Of a stretch of DNA of 52,534 bases, positions 1 to 9,074 are shown piece by piece. The notes beneath the pieces are model-generated. The model had not been told where the DNA came from and did no database searches. It saw nothing but the letters and a program-made list of their open reading frames with translations. The first letter of the stretch is position 1, and each line of letters opens with the position of its first letter. The position numbers and the translations under genes are program-made. The DNA is from an uncultured Acidimicrobiaceae bacterium (GTDB taxonomy: Bacteria; Actinomycetota; Acidimicrobiia; Spongiisociales; UBA5794): contig CAMYKI010000039.1 of assembly GCA_947258985.1 (NCBI GenBank), positions 1,544 to 54,077 on the forward strand, read 5' to 3'.

Positions 1-114
1 CCCGCCGGTGGCCGCCAGACCCTGTGGCGCTTCACCCGCCGCCAGGACGGCACCTTCGATCGGGACAACCTGGCCGGCGTCCGCTTCGTCCCATTCACAC
101 GCACAAAGGCGTGA
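1..114 (+). CDS. pcm: Protein-L-isoaspartate O-methyltransferase, C-terminal end (partial)
   Basis: The window opens inside an open frame that runs to a TGA at 112-114, giving the last 37 residues. The tail contains a stretch like LWRFTRRQDGTFDRDNL followed by GVRFVPF, which matches the conserved C-terminal strand of Pcm/PIMT enzymes (an aromatic-basic strand, then 'L..VRFVPL'). Pcm repairs isoaspartyl residues in aged proteins using S-adenosylmethionine. Only the C-terminus is visible, so the methyltransferase core cannot be checked; the call rests on this short motif. Confidence 0.6.
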   Translation, partial: PAGGRQTLWRFTRRQDGTFDRDNLAGVRFVPFTRTKA

Positions 115-145
115 GTTCCCACCCATAGACATCGCCGAAGTCATG

Positions 146-177
146 TCACTAAAGTGAACGGCGTTCGATAAATCGAA
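146..177. promoter_or_regulatory. Two inverted repeats, likely operator of the XRE-cupin gene
   Basis: Two small perfect inverted repeats lie side by side ahead of the regulator gene: TCACT-AA-AGTGA (146-157) and TTCGAT-AA-ATCGAA (164-177). Both have two-base AA centres. XRE-cupin regulators usually bind short dyads near their own promoters, so autoregulation and control of the following peptide-transport genes is inferred. A Shine-Dalgarno-like GGGAGGG follows at 180-186. Confidence 0.5.
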
Positions 178-225
178 TCGGGAGGGATTGCTATCGAACA
201 GCCGCCCGAGGCTGCCCATGCCTCC

Positions 226-780
226 GTGGCCGATCTGGGACATCGGTTGCGTGAAGCCCGCACGGGACGTTTCACTGTCAAAGAACTGGCCGCCGCAGCC
301 GGCGTCAGCGCCGGCCTCATCAGCGAGGTCGAGCGAGGCCAGGGCAATCCTTCATTCCGGACGCTTTACCGCATAAGCCAGGCACTCGGCGTCAAGGTCG
401 GAGACCTGCTGGTCGACAACGGCGACGGCCGTCAAGCCGCGGCGCACATGGTGCGGCGCGACCAGCGCAAGCTGCTGCAACTGGGCGACAACGGACTTGC
501 CTGGCAGTTGCTCACGCCGAACCTGCAAGGCCGGCTCGAAGTCCTCAAGACTGCGGTTCCCCCCGGTTTCACCAACGAGGAAGCCCCGTTCCAGCACGAA
601 GGCGAAGAGTGCGTGTATCTCCTCTCCGGAGAAGCGCTGCAAATCACCGTCAGCGGCGAGCTCTTCACCCTGAAGGAGGGCGACGCCATCACATACGATT
701 CAGCCAAGACCCACTGGTACCACAACCCGACAGACACAAACGCAGTCGTGCTCGGCGTCGTTACGCCGCCGAGCTTCTGA
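226..780 (+). CDS. XRE-family transcriptional regulator with C-terminal cupin domain
   Basis: A 184-residue protein. Residues about 5-60 form a helix-turn-helix of the XRE/Cro type (LREARTGRFTVKELAAAAGV, then ISEVERGQGNPSF). Residues about 110-180 form a cupin_2 barrel (EGEECVYLLSGEAL, later HW). Such regulators sense a small molecule in the cupin and repress or activate transport and catabolic genes. It lies 25 bp ahead of a peptide importer, in the same direction, so it probably controls that operon. The GTG at 226 is the first normal start in frame but has no ribosome site; the good GGGAGGG at 180-186 is spaced correctly for an in-frame ATC at 193 instead, so the N-terminus is uncertain. 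Confidence 0.85.
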   Translation: MADLGHRLREARTGRFTVKELAAAAGVSAGLISEVERGQGNPSFRTLYRISQALGVKVGDLLVDNGDGRQAAAHMVRRDQRKLLQLGDNGLAWQLLTPNLQGRLEVLKTAVPPGFTNEEAPFQHEGEECVYLLSGEALQITVSGELFTLKEGDAITYDSAKTHWYHNPTDTNAVVLGVVTPPSF

Positions 781-805
781 CCACACACAACGAGGAGGAA
801 GAATA

Positions 806-2437
806 ATGAGGAAGGCAAAGACACGCTGGAGGATCACAATCCTGCTGCTGGCGTTGGCCCTAGCCGCCGCGGCCTGCAGCGAGGGTGAGAGCGTCGACGT
901 TGGGGAGGAGACCACCACAACGACGACCGCGGCGACTACAGAAACGACTGCCGCTCCCGAAGGAACAACGGAAGCACCCGCCGAGACAACCGCGGCACCG
1001 GCTCCGGCCGAGGCGGTCCTGATTGCGGCCCAAGGCTCCGAACCGGACCAACTCGATCCCCACATGACAAGCGCATACGCAAGCTTCCAGGTGCTAGAGA
1101 ACGTCTATGACACCCTCGTTCAACCCGCTGCCGACCTGTCGATGGAACCGGCGTTGGCGGAGAGTTGGGAGATCAGTGACGACAACCTGACCTGGACCTT
1201 CACCCTGCGAAGCGGCGTCAAGTTCCACAACGGCCGTGACCTGGTTGCTCAGGATGTGGTCTACAGCTTCGAGCGAATCATCGCCGAAGGACTCAATGGC
1301 TGGCGATTCGGCGCAGTCGACACGATCAGCGCACCCGACGACGCAACCGTCGTCATGACCCTCACCCAGCCCAGCCCCAACCTGCTGGTATCGATTGCCG
1401 GGTTCAAGGGCATGGCAATCATTCCTGAGGAGATCGTCACCGACGGCTCCATCGGGACCAGTCCCGTGGGCACCGGTCCCTTCCGTTTCGTGTCCCAGTC
1501 TCCGGACCAGGGCATCGTGCTCGAGAAGAACCCGGATTACTGGCGAGCCGGCGAAGGCCTCCCCAAGCTTGACGGCATTCAGTTCGTGCAGATACCCGAT
1601 GCGGGCACGAAGCTGACGGCGCTCCGGACCGGTGAGGTCCACTGGATCGACACGGTGCCACCGCAGGACATCGAGTCGCTCTCGGGCGAGGACGGCGTCA
1701 CTGTGGGCAGAGTACCCGGTGGCGACTACCACTACTTCGCCCTGAACCAGAACCTGCCGCCGTTCGACGACGTGCGGGTACGGCAGGCGATCGCTCACGC
1801 TATAAATCGTGAGGAGATTGCCGAGGCTGCCCAGTTCGGAGCTGCCACCGCCAATCAAGCCGCGATCCCGGCCTCAAACGCTGCCTGGTACCTCGACTAC
1901 GCACCATTTGGGTCCGGTGACGCCGCCACCGCCCAGGGTCTTCTCGATGAAGCCGGAGTCTCCGGCCTGACCATCGACTTCCTGGTCTCGAGCGACTTCC
2001 CGGAGACGGTGACCCAAGCGCAGGTCATCTCCGCCGAACTCGCGGCGGTGGGCATCACAGTGGAGATCACCGATGTCGACTTCACGACATGGCTCGACAT
2101 GCAGGGCAACGGCGAATTCGGCGCCTTCATGCTGAGCTGGATCGGCAACATCGACCCGGACGACTTCTACTACGCCCAGCATCACTCGGATGGTGGATTC
2201 AACTTCCAGGGCTATTCCAACCCGGACGTTGATGCGCTCCTCGATGGCGCCAGGGTCGAGACCGACCAGGCGGCGCGCAAGGCGCTCTATGACCAGGCGG
2301 CCCAGTTGATCGTTGACGATGCGTCGTACATCTACCTGTACAACCCCGACAACATCAACGCCTGGCGGAACGAAGTCAGCGGGTACGCAACCCGCGGCGA
2401 CAACGCCATCAGGTTCGTGGAGGCGTCACTCGGGTAG
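806..2437 (+). CDS. Peptide ABC transporter substrate-binding lipoprotein (SBP_bac_5)
   Basis: 543 residues. A signal peptide ends in a lipobox (ALAAAAC, Cys about 24), followed by a Thr/Ala/Glu-rich linker to residue 70, typical of actinobacterial lipoproteins. The rest is family 5 solute-binding protein: LIAAQGSEPDQLDPH at the domain start, AQDVVYSFERI, PVGTGPFRF, and DDVRVRQAIAHAINREEI. It captures di- or oligopeptides (or another family-5 ligand such as nickel chelates or opines) outside the membrane and hands them to the permeases encoded next. The start has a GAGGAGGAAG ribosome site. It is separated from the first permease gene by a hairpin, which fits higher expression of the binding protein. 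Confidence 0.93.
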   Translation: MRKAKTRWRITILLLALALAAAACSEGESVDVGEETTTTTTAATTETTAAPEGTTEAPAETTAAPAPAEAVLIAAQGSEPDQLDPHMTSAYASFQVLENVYDTLVQPAADLSMEPALAESWEISDDNLTWTFTLRSGVKFHNGRDLVAQDVVYSFERIIAEGLNGWRFGAVDTISAPDDATVVMTLTQPSPNLLVSIAGFKGMAIIPEEIVTDGSIGTSPVGTGPFRFVSQSPDQGIVLEKNPDYWRAGEGLPKLDGIQFVQIPDAGTKLTALRTGEVHWIDTVPPQDIESLSGEDGVTVGRVPGGDYHYFALNQNLPPFDDVRVRQAIAHAINREEIAEAAQFGAATANQAAIPASNAAWYLDYAPFGSGDAATAQGLLDEAGVSGLTIDFLVSSDFPETVTQAQVISAELAAVGITVEITDVDFTTWLDMQGNGEFGAFMLSWIGNIDPDDFYYAQHHSDGGFNFQGYSNPDVDALLDGARVETDQAARKALYDQAAQLIVDDASYIYLYNPDNINAWRNEVSGYATRGDNAIRFVEASLG

Positions 2438-2450
2438 TACCCGAACAAGC

Positions 2451-2478
2451 CCCGGTGGGGGAACTCTCCCCCACCGGG
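2451..2478 (+). promoter_or_regulatory. Intra-operon hairpin between binding-protein and permease genes
   Basis: A perfect 12-bp stem (CCCGGTGGGGGA at 2451-2462, TCCCCCACCGGG at 2467-2478) with an ACTC loop lies in the 57-bp gap between two codirectional transporter genes. There is no T-tract after it. It is best read as an mRNA stabiliser or partial terminator that raises binding-protein output over permeases, as hairpins do in other binding-protein operons. Confidence 0.7.
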
Positions 2479-2494
2479 CGTACCGGAAGGCATC

Positions 2495-3439
2495 ATGAGC
2501 GGCTTCCTGGTCAAACGAATACTGCAGATGCTGCTGGCACTGTTCGGCGTCAGCATCGTTGTCTTTGCCCTAATGCATCTCGTGCCGGGCGACCCCGTGC
2601 GCGTCGCTCTGGGAACGCGGTTTGACCAGGATCTCTACGATGCGCTCCGAGAGCGCGCTGGGTTGGACCAGCCGCTGATCCAGCAGTATTTGTCGTGGCT
2701 TGGCGGTGTGCTCACCGGCGATCTCGGCGTGAGCTTCCGCAACGGTCAGCCGGTGACCACACTGATACTGGAGCGCCTTCCGGCCACCATCACTCTGGCG
2801 TTGGCGGCTTTGTTCATCGCTCTTGTAGTCGCGCTTCCCGCCGGGATCATCTCAGCGGTCCGCTCGGGCTCCGGACTCGACTACACCGTGTCGGCGGCCA
2901 GCCAGGTCGGCATCTCAATGCCCGATTTCTGGGCCGGCGTCATGTACATACTGATTTTCTCGCTGACGCTCGGCTGGCTGCCGTCGTCCGGATACAGCCC
3001 GCTGAGCGAAGGCGTGGTCGAGTGGGCCCGTCATCTGATCTTGCCGGCGCTGACGATCGGGCTCATTTCCGGATCGATTATCACCCGCTTCGTGCGATCG
3101 GCGGTGCTCGAAGCCCTCAACCAGGACTACGTCCTCACCGCACGCGCCAAGGGCCTGTCCGAATGGCAGATCGTGCGCCGTCACGTACTACCCAACGCCT
3201 GGATACCCATCGTCACGGTTGTTGGTCTCCAACTCGGGTTCCTGCTGGGCGGAGTCGTAGTCACCGAGGTGATCTTCGCCTGGCCCGGCCTGGGGCGTCT
3301 CGCCCTGACCGCAGTCAAAGACCGCGACTTCACCGTGCTCCAAGGTGCAGTGCTCTACATCGCCTTCATGTTCCTGGCCATCAACCTCATCGTTGACATC
3401 ATCTATGCCAGGCTCGACCCGAGGGTGCGTGTGTCATGA
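2495..3439 (+). CDS. dppB: Dipeptide/oligopeptide ABC transporter permease (DppB-type)
   Basis: 314 residues with the DppB/OppB layout: an N-terminal TM segment (about 7-30), the periplasmic start MHLVPGDPVRVALG, a TM core, and the cytoplasmic EAA loop near residues 208-230 (LTARAKGLSEWQIVRRHVLP) that docks onto the ATPases. It forms half of the translocation channel with the next gene product. Its stop overlaps the next ATG (ATGA at 3436-3439), so the two are translationally coupled. The exact substrate (dipeptide or longer peptide) cannot be read from sequence. Confidence 0.93.
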   Translation: MSGFLVKRILQMLLALFGVSIVVFALMHLVPGDPVRVALGTRFDQDLYDALRERAGLDQPLIQQYLSWLGGVLTGDLGVSFRNGQPVTTLILERLPATITLALAALFIALVVALPAGIISAVRSGSGLDYTVSAASQVGISMPDFWAGVMYILIFSLTLGWLPSSGYSPLSEGVVEWARHLILPALTIGLISGSIITRFVRSAVLEALNQDYVLTARAKGLSEWQIVRRHVLPNAWIPIVTVVGLQLGFLLGGVVVTEVIFAWPGLGRLALTAVKDRDFTVLQGAVLYIAFMFLAINLIVDIIYARLDPRVRVS

Positions 3440-4350
3440 GCGATCAAGCGCCCGCGACCGACGACCGCCTCGCCGCCAAGCCGGTGTCCCGAACCCGGGA
3501 GACCATCCAGACGCTCATGGCCAACCGCCTTGCCGTCGCCGGTCTGGTCGTTCTCACCATCCTGGTGTTCGTGGGGATCTTCGGCGAAGCCATTGCGCCG
3601 TACGGAATCAACGACATCGACATACCCAAGCGGCTAACCGGACCGTCAAGCGACCACTGGTTCGGCACCGACGAGCTGGGCCGGGACGTGTTCAGCCGGG
3701 TGATTGTCGCGGCCCGGGTATCGCTGCAGGTGGGCTTCATCGCCGTCGGGTTCGCGCTGGTCGTCGGCGTGCCGATCGGCCTCATCTCCGGCTACTACCG
3801 AGGCGGCGTCGACTCGTTCCTGATGAGGATGATGGACGTGCTGTTCTCATTCCCGGCGATTCTGCTGGCGATCGCCATCCTGGCCGTGCTCGGTCCCGGC
3901 GTGGGCAACGCGATGATCGCCATCGGGCTCGTGTATACGCCGATCTTCGCCAGGATCACCCGCGGCAGTGTCCTGGTTGTCTCGGAAGAGGTCTACATAC
4001 GAGCGGCCCGATCGCTGGGTGCGGGAGATCGCCGCATCATCTTCCGACACATCCTGCCCAACGTGATGGCGCCCATCATCGTCCAAACGACGCTGTCGCT
4101 CGCTTTCGCCATCCTCTCTGAGGCAGCCCTGTCGTTCCTCGGTCTCGGGGTCCAGCCGCCCAATCCGGCGTGGGGGCGGATGCTCGCCGAAGGTCGCAAC
4201 TTCTTCGAACAAGCACCATGGATGGGCATCTTCCCCGGTCTGGCGATCCTCTTTACGGTGATGTCCTTCAACTTCGTGGGCGACGGTCTGCGTGACGCCC
4301 TCGATCCGAAGCAGAAGTCCGTTATCGAGTCTCGAGGGCAGTCGGCATGA
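3436..4350 (+). CDS. dppC: Dipeptide/oligopeptide ABC transporter permease (DppC-type)
   Basis: 304 residues. Residues about 15-50 carry the OppC N-terminal TM region (QTLMANRLAVAGLVVLTILV), followed by HWFGTDELGRDVFSRV, the hallmark of DppC/OppC permeases. The EAA loop is YIRAARSLGAGDRRIIFRHI, and the C-terminal segment LSFLGLGVQPPNPAWG is also typical. It pairs with the preceding permease. It overlaps both neighbours by 4 bp. Confidence 0.93.
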   Translation: MSDQAPATDDRLAAKPVSRTRETIQTLMANRLAVAGLVVLTILVFVGIFGEAIAPYGINDIDIPKRLTGPSSDHWFGTDELGRDVFSRVIVAARVSLQVGFIAVGFALVVGVPIGLISGYYRGGVDSFLMRMMDVLFSFPAILLAIAILAVLGPGVGNAMIAIGLVYTPIFARITRGSVLVVSEEVYIRAARSLGAGDRRIIFRHILPNVMAPIIVQTTLSLAFAILSEAALSFLGLGVQPPNPAWGRMLAEGRNFFEQAPWMGIFPGLAILFTVMSFNFVGDGLRDALDPKQKSVIESRGQSA

Positions 4351-5333
4351 GCGAGCCGATCCTTCAGGTCCGGGATCTCGGGGTCCGTTTCGGGACAAAG
4401 CGAGGCGCCGCAGAAGTCGTCAACGGGATCAGCTACGACCTCCATCGGGGAGAAACGCTTGCCATCGTTGGAGAATCCGGATCCGGCAAGAGCGTGGGCG
4501 TGCTGGCGTTGATGGGCCTGCTGGCTCAGCCTCCGGCCTCGGTCTCGGGGTCTGTGCGCTACCACGGCAACGAACTCGTAGGTCTGGCATCCAAGAAGTG
4601 GCGGGGCATTCGGGGCATGGGCATCGCAATGATCTTTCAGGATCCGATGACGTCGCTCAACCCGGTCCGCACCGTCGGATATCAACTAGCGGAACCGATG
4701 GAGCTCCACCTCGACCTCAAAGGCGGGGCCGCCAGGCAGCGAGCCGTCGAACTGCTCGATCTCGTTGGAATCCCCTCGCCGGAAGCGCGGATCGACGACT
4801 ACCCCCACCAGCTTTCCGGCGGGATGCGACAGCGGGTGATGATCGCCATGGGTCTCGCTTGTGATCCCGACGTGTTGATTGCCGACGAGGCCACGACAGC
4901 ACTTGACGTGACCACCCAGGCACAGATCACCGAGCTGGTCGCCGGGCTCCAGGAGCGCCTCGGGATGGCGGTCATCTGGATCACCCACGATCTCGGAGTA
5001 GTGGCCAGCATCGCCGACCGGGTGCACGTCATGTACGGCGGCCGCTTCATGGAGCAGGCCTCGGTCGATGAGTTGTATGCGGCCCCCCAGCATCCCTATA
5101 CGGAAGGCTTGCTCGGCTCCTTGCCCATGCCGGGCTCGGACCGACCGGACCGCCTGGTTACGATCCCGGGGCTTCCCCCCGATCCGGTGACGATGCCGCC
5201 GGGATGTCCTTTCGCCCCTCGATGCGGCTACGCGGACAATACGCAATGCACAGCAGCCATGCCGGAGATGGCACTGATGGCTGAACGCCACGAGGCGGCG
5301 TGTTACCACCCGATCGGAGCCGGTCATGAGTGA
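4347..5333 (+). CDS. dppD: Peptide ABC transporter ATP-binding protein (DppD-type)
   Basis: 328 residues. Walker A is GESGSGKS (about residue 43), the Q-loop is [11 protein letters not shown], the signature is LSGGMRQR, Walker B with D-loop is [12 protein letters not shown], and the H-switch is ITHDLG. All are intact. The C-terminal oligopeptide-transport domain carries a spaced cysteine set (GCPFAPRC, then C and a final C), a pattern described as an iron-sulphur-type site in DppD/DppF proteins. One of two ATPases powering the importer; overlaps the previous gene by 4 bp and the next by 8 bp. Confidence 0.93.
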   Translation: MSEPILQVRDLGVRFGTKRGAAEVVNGISYDLHRGETLAIVGESGSGKSVGVLALMGLLAQPPASVSGSVRYHGNELVGLASKKWRGIRGMGIAMIFQDPMTSLNPVRTVGYQLAEPMELHLDLKGGAARQRAVELLDLVGIPSPEARIDDYPHQLSGGMRQRVMIAMGLACDPDVLIADEATTALDVTTQAQITELVAGLQERLGMAVIWITHDLGVVASIADRVHVMYGGRFMEQASVDELYAAPQHPYTEGLLGSLPMPGSDRPDRLVTIPGLPPDPVTMPPGCPFAPRCGYADNTQCTAAMPEMALMAERHEAACYHPIGAGHE

Positions 5334-6303
5334 TCCGCTCGTTGCCGTCAAGGATCTCGAGGTCTATTTCCCGGTGCGTAGCTCAGGGGTTGTCAGCCGA
5401 CACGTCAACGATGTGAAGGCCGTGGACGGCGTGACGTTCGAGATCAACCGCGGCGAAACCCTGGGGCTGGTTGGGGAGTCGGGATGCGGCAAGACCACGA
5501 CAGGCCTGGCCCTCTTGAGGCTGCTCCAGCCGACCGGGGGCACGGTCCGGTTTGACGGCCTCGATGTGATCGATCTGGATAGGGCCGATCTACGAGCGCT
5601 GCGCAAGCGGATGGCGATGATCTTCCAGGATCCTTATGCGTCGCTAGATCCGCGAATGTCAATCGGCAAGATCGTTGCCGAACCACTCGAGATCCACAGC
5701 CTGGTTCGATCTAGAGCAGACAAGCACCGCCGCGTCGGCGATCTCCTCGAGATGGTTGGGCTCAGCCCCGACTACCGCAACCGCTACCCGCATGAGTTCT
5801 CGGGTGGTCAACGGCAGCGTGTCGGCATCGCCAGGGCGCTTGCGACGGAACCCGACTTCATCGTGTGTGACGAACCGATCGCCGCGCTCGACGTCTCCAT
5901 CCAGGCCGCGGTCATGAATCTCCTCGAAGACCTCCAGCGCGACCTCGGCCTCACCTATCTGTTCATTGCTCACGATCTCTCCGCGGTCCAGCACTTCAGC
6001 GACCGCATCGCAGTGATGTATCTGGGCCGCATAGTTGAAGTCGCCGATCGGGTGCCGCTGTACGAGGAACCAAAACACCCATACACCGATGCGCTGCTGT
6101 CGGCGGTCCCGGTTCCGGACCCGGTCGTGGAACGCTCCCGGACCAGAACCATCCTCGAGGGTGATGTCCCCAGCCCCCTCGACCCGCCATCCGGGTGCAA
6201 TTTCCACCCCCGGTGCCCCAGAGCCTTCGAACCGTGCTCTGTCGCAGACCCGGCCCTGGCCGCAGCCCCAGAGCACGATGTCGCCTGCCACCTGTACGAC
6301 TAG
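5326..6303 (+). CDS. dppF: Peptide ABC transporter ATP-binding protein (DppF-type)
   Basis: 325 residues, the second ATPase of the importer. Walker [11 protein letters not shown]-loop [13 protein letters not shown], signature [15 protein letters not shown], Walker B and D-loop [13 protein letters not shown]-switch IAHDLS. The C-terminal region has the same cysteine arrangement as its partner ([14 protein letters not shown], then a last Cys near the end). DppF-type subunits energise import jointly with DppD. It is the last gene of the operon and is followed by a strong hairpin terminator. Confidence 0.93.
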   Translation: MSDPLVAVKDLEVYFPVRSSGVVSRHVNDVKAVDGVTFEINRGETLGLVGESGCGKTTTGLALLRLLQPTGGTVRFDGLDVIDLDRADLRALRKRMAMIFQDPYASLDPRMSIGKIVAEPLEIHSLVRSRADKHRRVGDLLEMVGLSPDYRNRYPHEFSGGQRQRVGIARALATEPDFIVCDEPIAALDVSIQAAVMNLLEDLQRDLGLTYLFIAHDLSAVQHFSDRIAVMYLGRIVEVADRVPLYEEPKHPYTDALLSAVPVPDPVVERSRTRTILEGDVPSPLDPPSGCNFHPRCPRAFEPCSVADPALAAAPEHDVACHLYD

Positions 6304-6320
6304 CCCAATCCACCACGCGG

Positions 6321-6348
6321 AAGGGCCCCCGCGGTGGCGGGGGCCCTT
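6321..6348 (+). terminator. Rho-independent-type terminator after the peptide importer
   Basis: A perfect 12-bp stem (AAGGGCCCCCGC at 6321-6332 and GCGGGGGCCCTT at 6337-6348) with a GGTG loop follows the operon stop by 17 bp. The trailing bases are GCTTTCAGATTGTT, a weak T-run typical of high-GC actinobacteria. It sits between convergent genes and may stop transcription from both sides. Confidence 0.85.
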
Positions 6349-6370
6349 GCTTTCAGATTGTTAGTCAGAA

Positions 6371-7072
6371 CTAGGCGTCGGACAGTTCCTTGTCGACGAC
6401 CGCGTCCGTTACGAACTTGGCGTCCTTTTTGTCAGAGCCGCGGGCTGCCCAGACAAGGCCGCCGCCGCCGAGCATCGAGACCAGCCCGACACCTGCGAAC
6501 AACCCAGCCAGCGCCAACGCCAGCTTCAGGGTTGAGTGGGTGACGGTACCGACACCAAGCTCGCCCACAATGCCGTGAGCAGTGCCGGTCCAAGCCTGCG
6601 AACGAGCCGGGCCCTCGAGCGGATGCGACCGATCGAAGTCGGTCCAATACCTGCCGTCAACCGCAACTTCGTAGGTGCCTGCCGGGAAAGATTCGCCGTT
6701 GTACTCGGCGTCTTCCGTGAGAACGACAGTCTGGGTTCCATTCAGAACGTGGAACGTCACCGTCGCCATCTGGAACATGTACTCGCTTCCGGTGTTAACC
6801 AGCGGATCGTTCGGATCAAGCTCACTACCGACGACCGCATAGCCCCACTCGTTCTCGAGGAAGTCCATGATGGCCTGTGCACCCTCAACCGTTCCCCGGT
6901 CGATTAGCTGACCATCCTCGTTGTAGCTCAACGTCACATTCTGTGCTTCGCTGAACTTGGACAACGAGTCGTAACCCTCCTGGGTCCTCAAGTAAGCAAC
7001 GCCGGCGGCGACAACGAACACAAGACCAACAGCAATCAATACGTAACCGAGCTTTGTAAGCCGGCCAACCAT
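6371..7072 (-). CDS. Hypothetical two-TM membrane protein
   Basis: 233 residues, function not recognised. One hydrophobic segment lies at residues about 9-28 (LGYVLIAVGLVFVVAAGVAY) and another at about 183-210 (LALALAGLFAGVGLVSMLGG), with a soluble, acidic domain of roughly 150 residues between them that would face outside. A short charged tail (GSDKKDAKF) would be cytoplasmic. The middle domain contains NTGSEYMFQMATVTFHVLNG and YEVAVDGRYWTDFDRSHPL, without catalytic motifs that I know. The ATG follows GGAAGTACCTA. It is convergent with the peptide operon and appears monocistronic. Confidence 0.75.
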   Translation of the reverse strand: MVGRLTKLGYVLIAVGLVFVVAAGVAYLRTQEGYDSLSKFSEAQNVTLSYNEDGQLIDRGTVEGAQAIMDFLENEWGYAVVGSELDPNDPLVNTGSEYMFQMATVTFHVLNGTQTVVLTEDAEYNGESFPAGTYEVAVDGRYWTDFDRSHPLEGPARSQAWTGTAHGIVGELGVGTVTHSTLKLALALAGLFAGVGLVSMLGGGGLVWAARGSDKKDAKFVTDAVVDKELSDA

Positions 7073-7288
7073 TAGGTACTTCCTTTCATACCGACCAGAC
7101 TCCCTGCTGGGAGATCATGTGAAGTGTTTCACAAGGTGGCACCAGAATGCCCAACAAGCGCACTAGGGCCTATCGGCCATCTGGACGTCCCTCAAGTCCC
7201 GAACGGCCCGGGCCCATGGTCCCGAGCGGTGCTGCCGAAGTACCTGGAAGAGACTGTATGGCGAAGAGGCACCGACCCGCAGCCGATC

Positions 7289-8086
7289 TCACCCAGCGAT
7301 AAACGCCGCAGTCTGCGACCGGGCGGAACCGTCGAGCAGAATCCCCTTGTGGCCGGTATCGGGAACCTCGACCAGCTTGGTTGCGTCACGATGCCGCGCA
7401 TAGGCGGCCGCATCGGCGAAAGGCGTGCGGTCGTCCTCCGGATCGTGCAGGATCAGCATGTCGGCACCGGGGATATCCCCTTTCCCGGCCAGGACATCCA
7501 TCAAATGAGGGCCGGCGAATCGGCGAAACCGCGTCTCGAAGCGGGCGAACGCTTTGTCGCTCAAGCCGAGCTGCGTCCGGAAGGCATCGAGGAACACGGT
7601 TCCCTCGATGGCCGGCGCTACCAGGACCACACGTTCCGGACCGCCTTGCGGAAACGAGGCAAAGCCGACTACCGCACCAAAACTGTGAGCAACAACAGCC
7701 CTCGGTCGACCAAAGAGGGTCAACACGGCATCGACGGCGGCAGCCATGCGGAATACATCGGCATACGATCCCCTATCGGATCCGTGTCCGGGAAGGTCGG
7801 GCACCACCGCTCTGTACCCGGCACCCGCGACGGTGGACGCCAGCGGCGCCATGTCGGTACTGGCGCCGCCCCAACCGTGGAGAAGCAGAACCGGCTCGCC
7901 CGCACCCAGAGTGAATCCTTCGAGATCGTGATCGAACACGGTCAGCGAGAACGGCTCGGCACCATCGGGAAGCCTGGTGTTCGGTCGGCCGTGGGGATGG
8001 AACCAGAGATACCACGCAAGAGCACTGCCCAGTCGGGCGGACAGCCGGCTGGCGAGAGATACTGCCTTTGCGATTAATCGCATCAT
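7289..8086 (-). CDS. Alpha/beta-fold hydrolase
   Basis: 265 residues. The oxyanion motif is VLLLHGWGG, the nucleophile elbow is VVAHSFGAV (Ser as AHSFG, an Ala in place of the first Gly), the acid is probably in LILHDPEDDRTPF, and the catalytic His is in VPDTGHKGIL. This is the standard order for an alpha/beta hydrolase of the lipase/esterase/haloalkane-type superfamily. A hydrophobic N-terminal stretch (residues 1-30) may associate with the membrane. Substrate is unknown. Two ATGs occur in tandem; the first follows GGGGGTACCTCG. The 216 bp between this stop and the next gene (7073-7288) hold only the upstream signals of that gene as far as I can see. Confidence 0.85.
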   Translation of the reverse strand: MMRLIAKAVSLASRLSARLGSALAWYLWFHPHGRPNTRLPDGAEPFSLTVFDHDLEGFTLGAGEPVLLLHGWGGASTDMAPLASTVAGAGYRAVVPDLPGHGSDRGSYADVFRMAAAVDAVLTLFGRPRAVVAHSFGAVVGFASFPQGGPERVVLVAPAIEGTVFLDAFRTQLGLSDKAFARFETRFRRFAGPHLMDVLAGKGDIPGADMLILHDPEDDRTPFADAAAYARHRDATKLVEVPDTGHKGILLDGSARSQTAAFIAG

Positions 8087-8171
8087 CGAGGTACCCCCGT
8101 TGACGACCTGACTCGCTTCATCGGCGCACGATAGACAGAGTCAGTACGCAGGTCGGCGACGCCGGGTCGAT

Positions 8172-9068
8172 CTAGACACGCGCTTGTGCACCGCGTTCCG
8201 CACGGTCGGTCAAGATGACTCCACCGAGGATCAGTAGACCTCCGATGGCGATGCCGGCCTGGAGCTTCTCATCGAGCAAGACAATCCCTGCAATCAGCGA
8301 GATCAAGGGCACCACGTATCCGATCAGTGACGCCTTCGTTGCCGTCACCTGCTGCAGCAACCAGAAGAACATGAGGAAGGGAACCACGCTCCCGATGATT
8401 GACATGTAGAAGATCAGCATCCAGCCCCACGTCGAAATCGGCCCGGGTAGACCCTCCCAGATGAGCATCGTCGATCCGATCAGCACGATTCCCACCGCAA
8501 ACTGCATGAAGGCAAGCTCCATCGGGTCGAACTCTTCCGCCTTTCCCCGGGCGTAGACCCCCGCGTAAGAAATCGAAGACACCGCCCCGAGCGAAAGCAC
8601 TGCTGCCAGCAGCGGTTTGCCGCCTGCTTCGAGGCCACTGTCGCCACTCACCAGGAGAAACACCACACCGGCAAAGGCAACGGCGAGACCGACGACCTTC
8701 GCCGGAAAGAGCGGTTCGTCGGGCAATAGCACGTGCGCCCCGATGGCTGTCCCCAGTGGGATCAAAGCCACCAGAAGACCCACAAAGCCCGCGGATGCAT
8801 TCTCGTAGGCAAGGGTGAAGAGGATGAAGGGGATCGTGAGCTGGAACAACCCCTCGACCAGGCCGATTTCCCATGTCGGCCGGTTGCGAGGAATCCCCCG
8901 TCGCCTCAACCGCAGCAGACCGTAGAGGAACAAGGCGGCGATGATCGCTCGAATCGCCACCATCGCGATCGGAGGCACCCCGTCATTGAGCGCAGCCCGG
9001 GTTGCTACGCCGTTGGTTCCCCACGCGAACGCCGCGATCGCAATGGCGCTCCAGATGCGTGCTTGCAT
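8172..9068 (-). CDS. EamA/DMT-family membrane transporter
   Basis: 298 residues in about ten TM segments, arranged as two EamA repeats (first ending near LLVSGDSGL, second starting near KPLLAAVLSL). The N-terminus AFAWGTNGVATRAAL and the C-terminal GYVVPLISLIAGIVLLDEKL are characteristic of drug/metabolite exporters; family members export amino acids or metabolites, and specificity cannot be told. The ATG at 9068 is chosen because TAGGCT lies exactly six bases upstream (9075-9080 on the complementary strand), the leaderless arrangement seen repeatedly here; a TTG at 9071 is less likely. It is divergent from the holin-like gene. Confidence 0.9.
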   Translation of the reverse strand: MQARIWSAIAIAAFAWGTNGVATRAALNDGVPPIAMVAIRAIIAALFLYGLLRLRRRGIPRNRPTWEIGLVEGLFQLTIPFILFTLAYENASAGFVGLLVALIPLGTAIGAHVLLPDEPLFPAKVVGLAVAFAGVVFLLVSGDSGLEAGGKPLLAAVLSLGAVSSISYAGVYARGKAEEFDPMELAFMQFAVGIVLIGSTMLIWEGLPGPISTWGWMLIFYMSIIGSVVPFLMFFWLLQQVTATKASLIGYVVPLISLIAGIVLLDEKLQAGIAIGGLLILGGVILTDRAERGAQARV

Positions 9069-9074
9069 CAACGC

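Noticed and set aside
7124..8077. 317-codon open frame on the + strand
   Set aside because: Antisense to the alpha/beta hydrolase; no ribosome site or domain.
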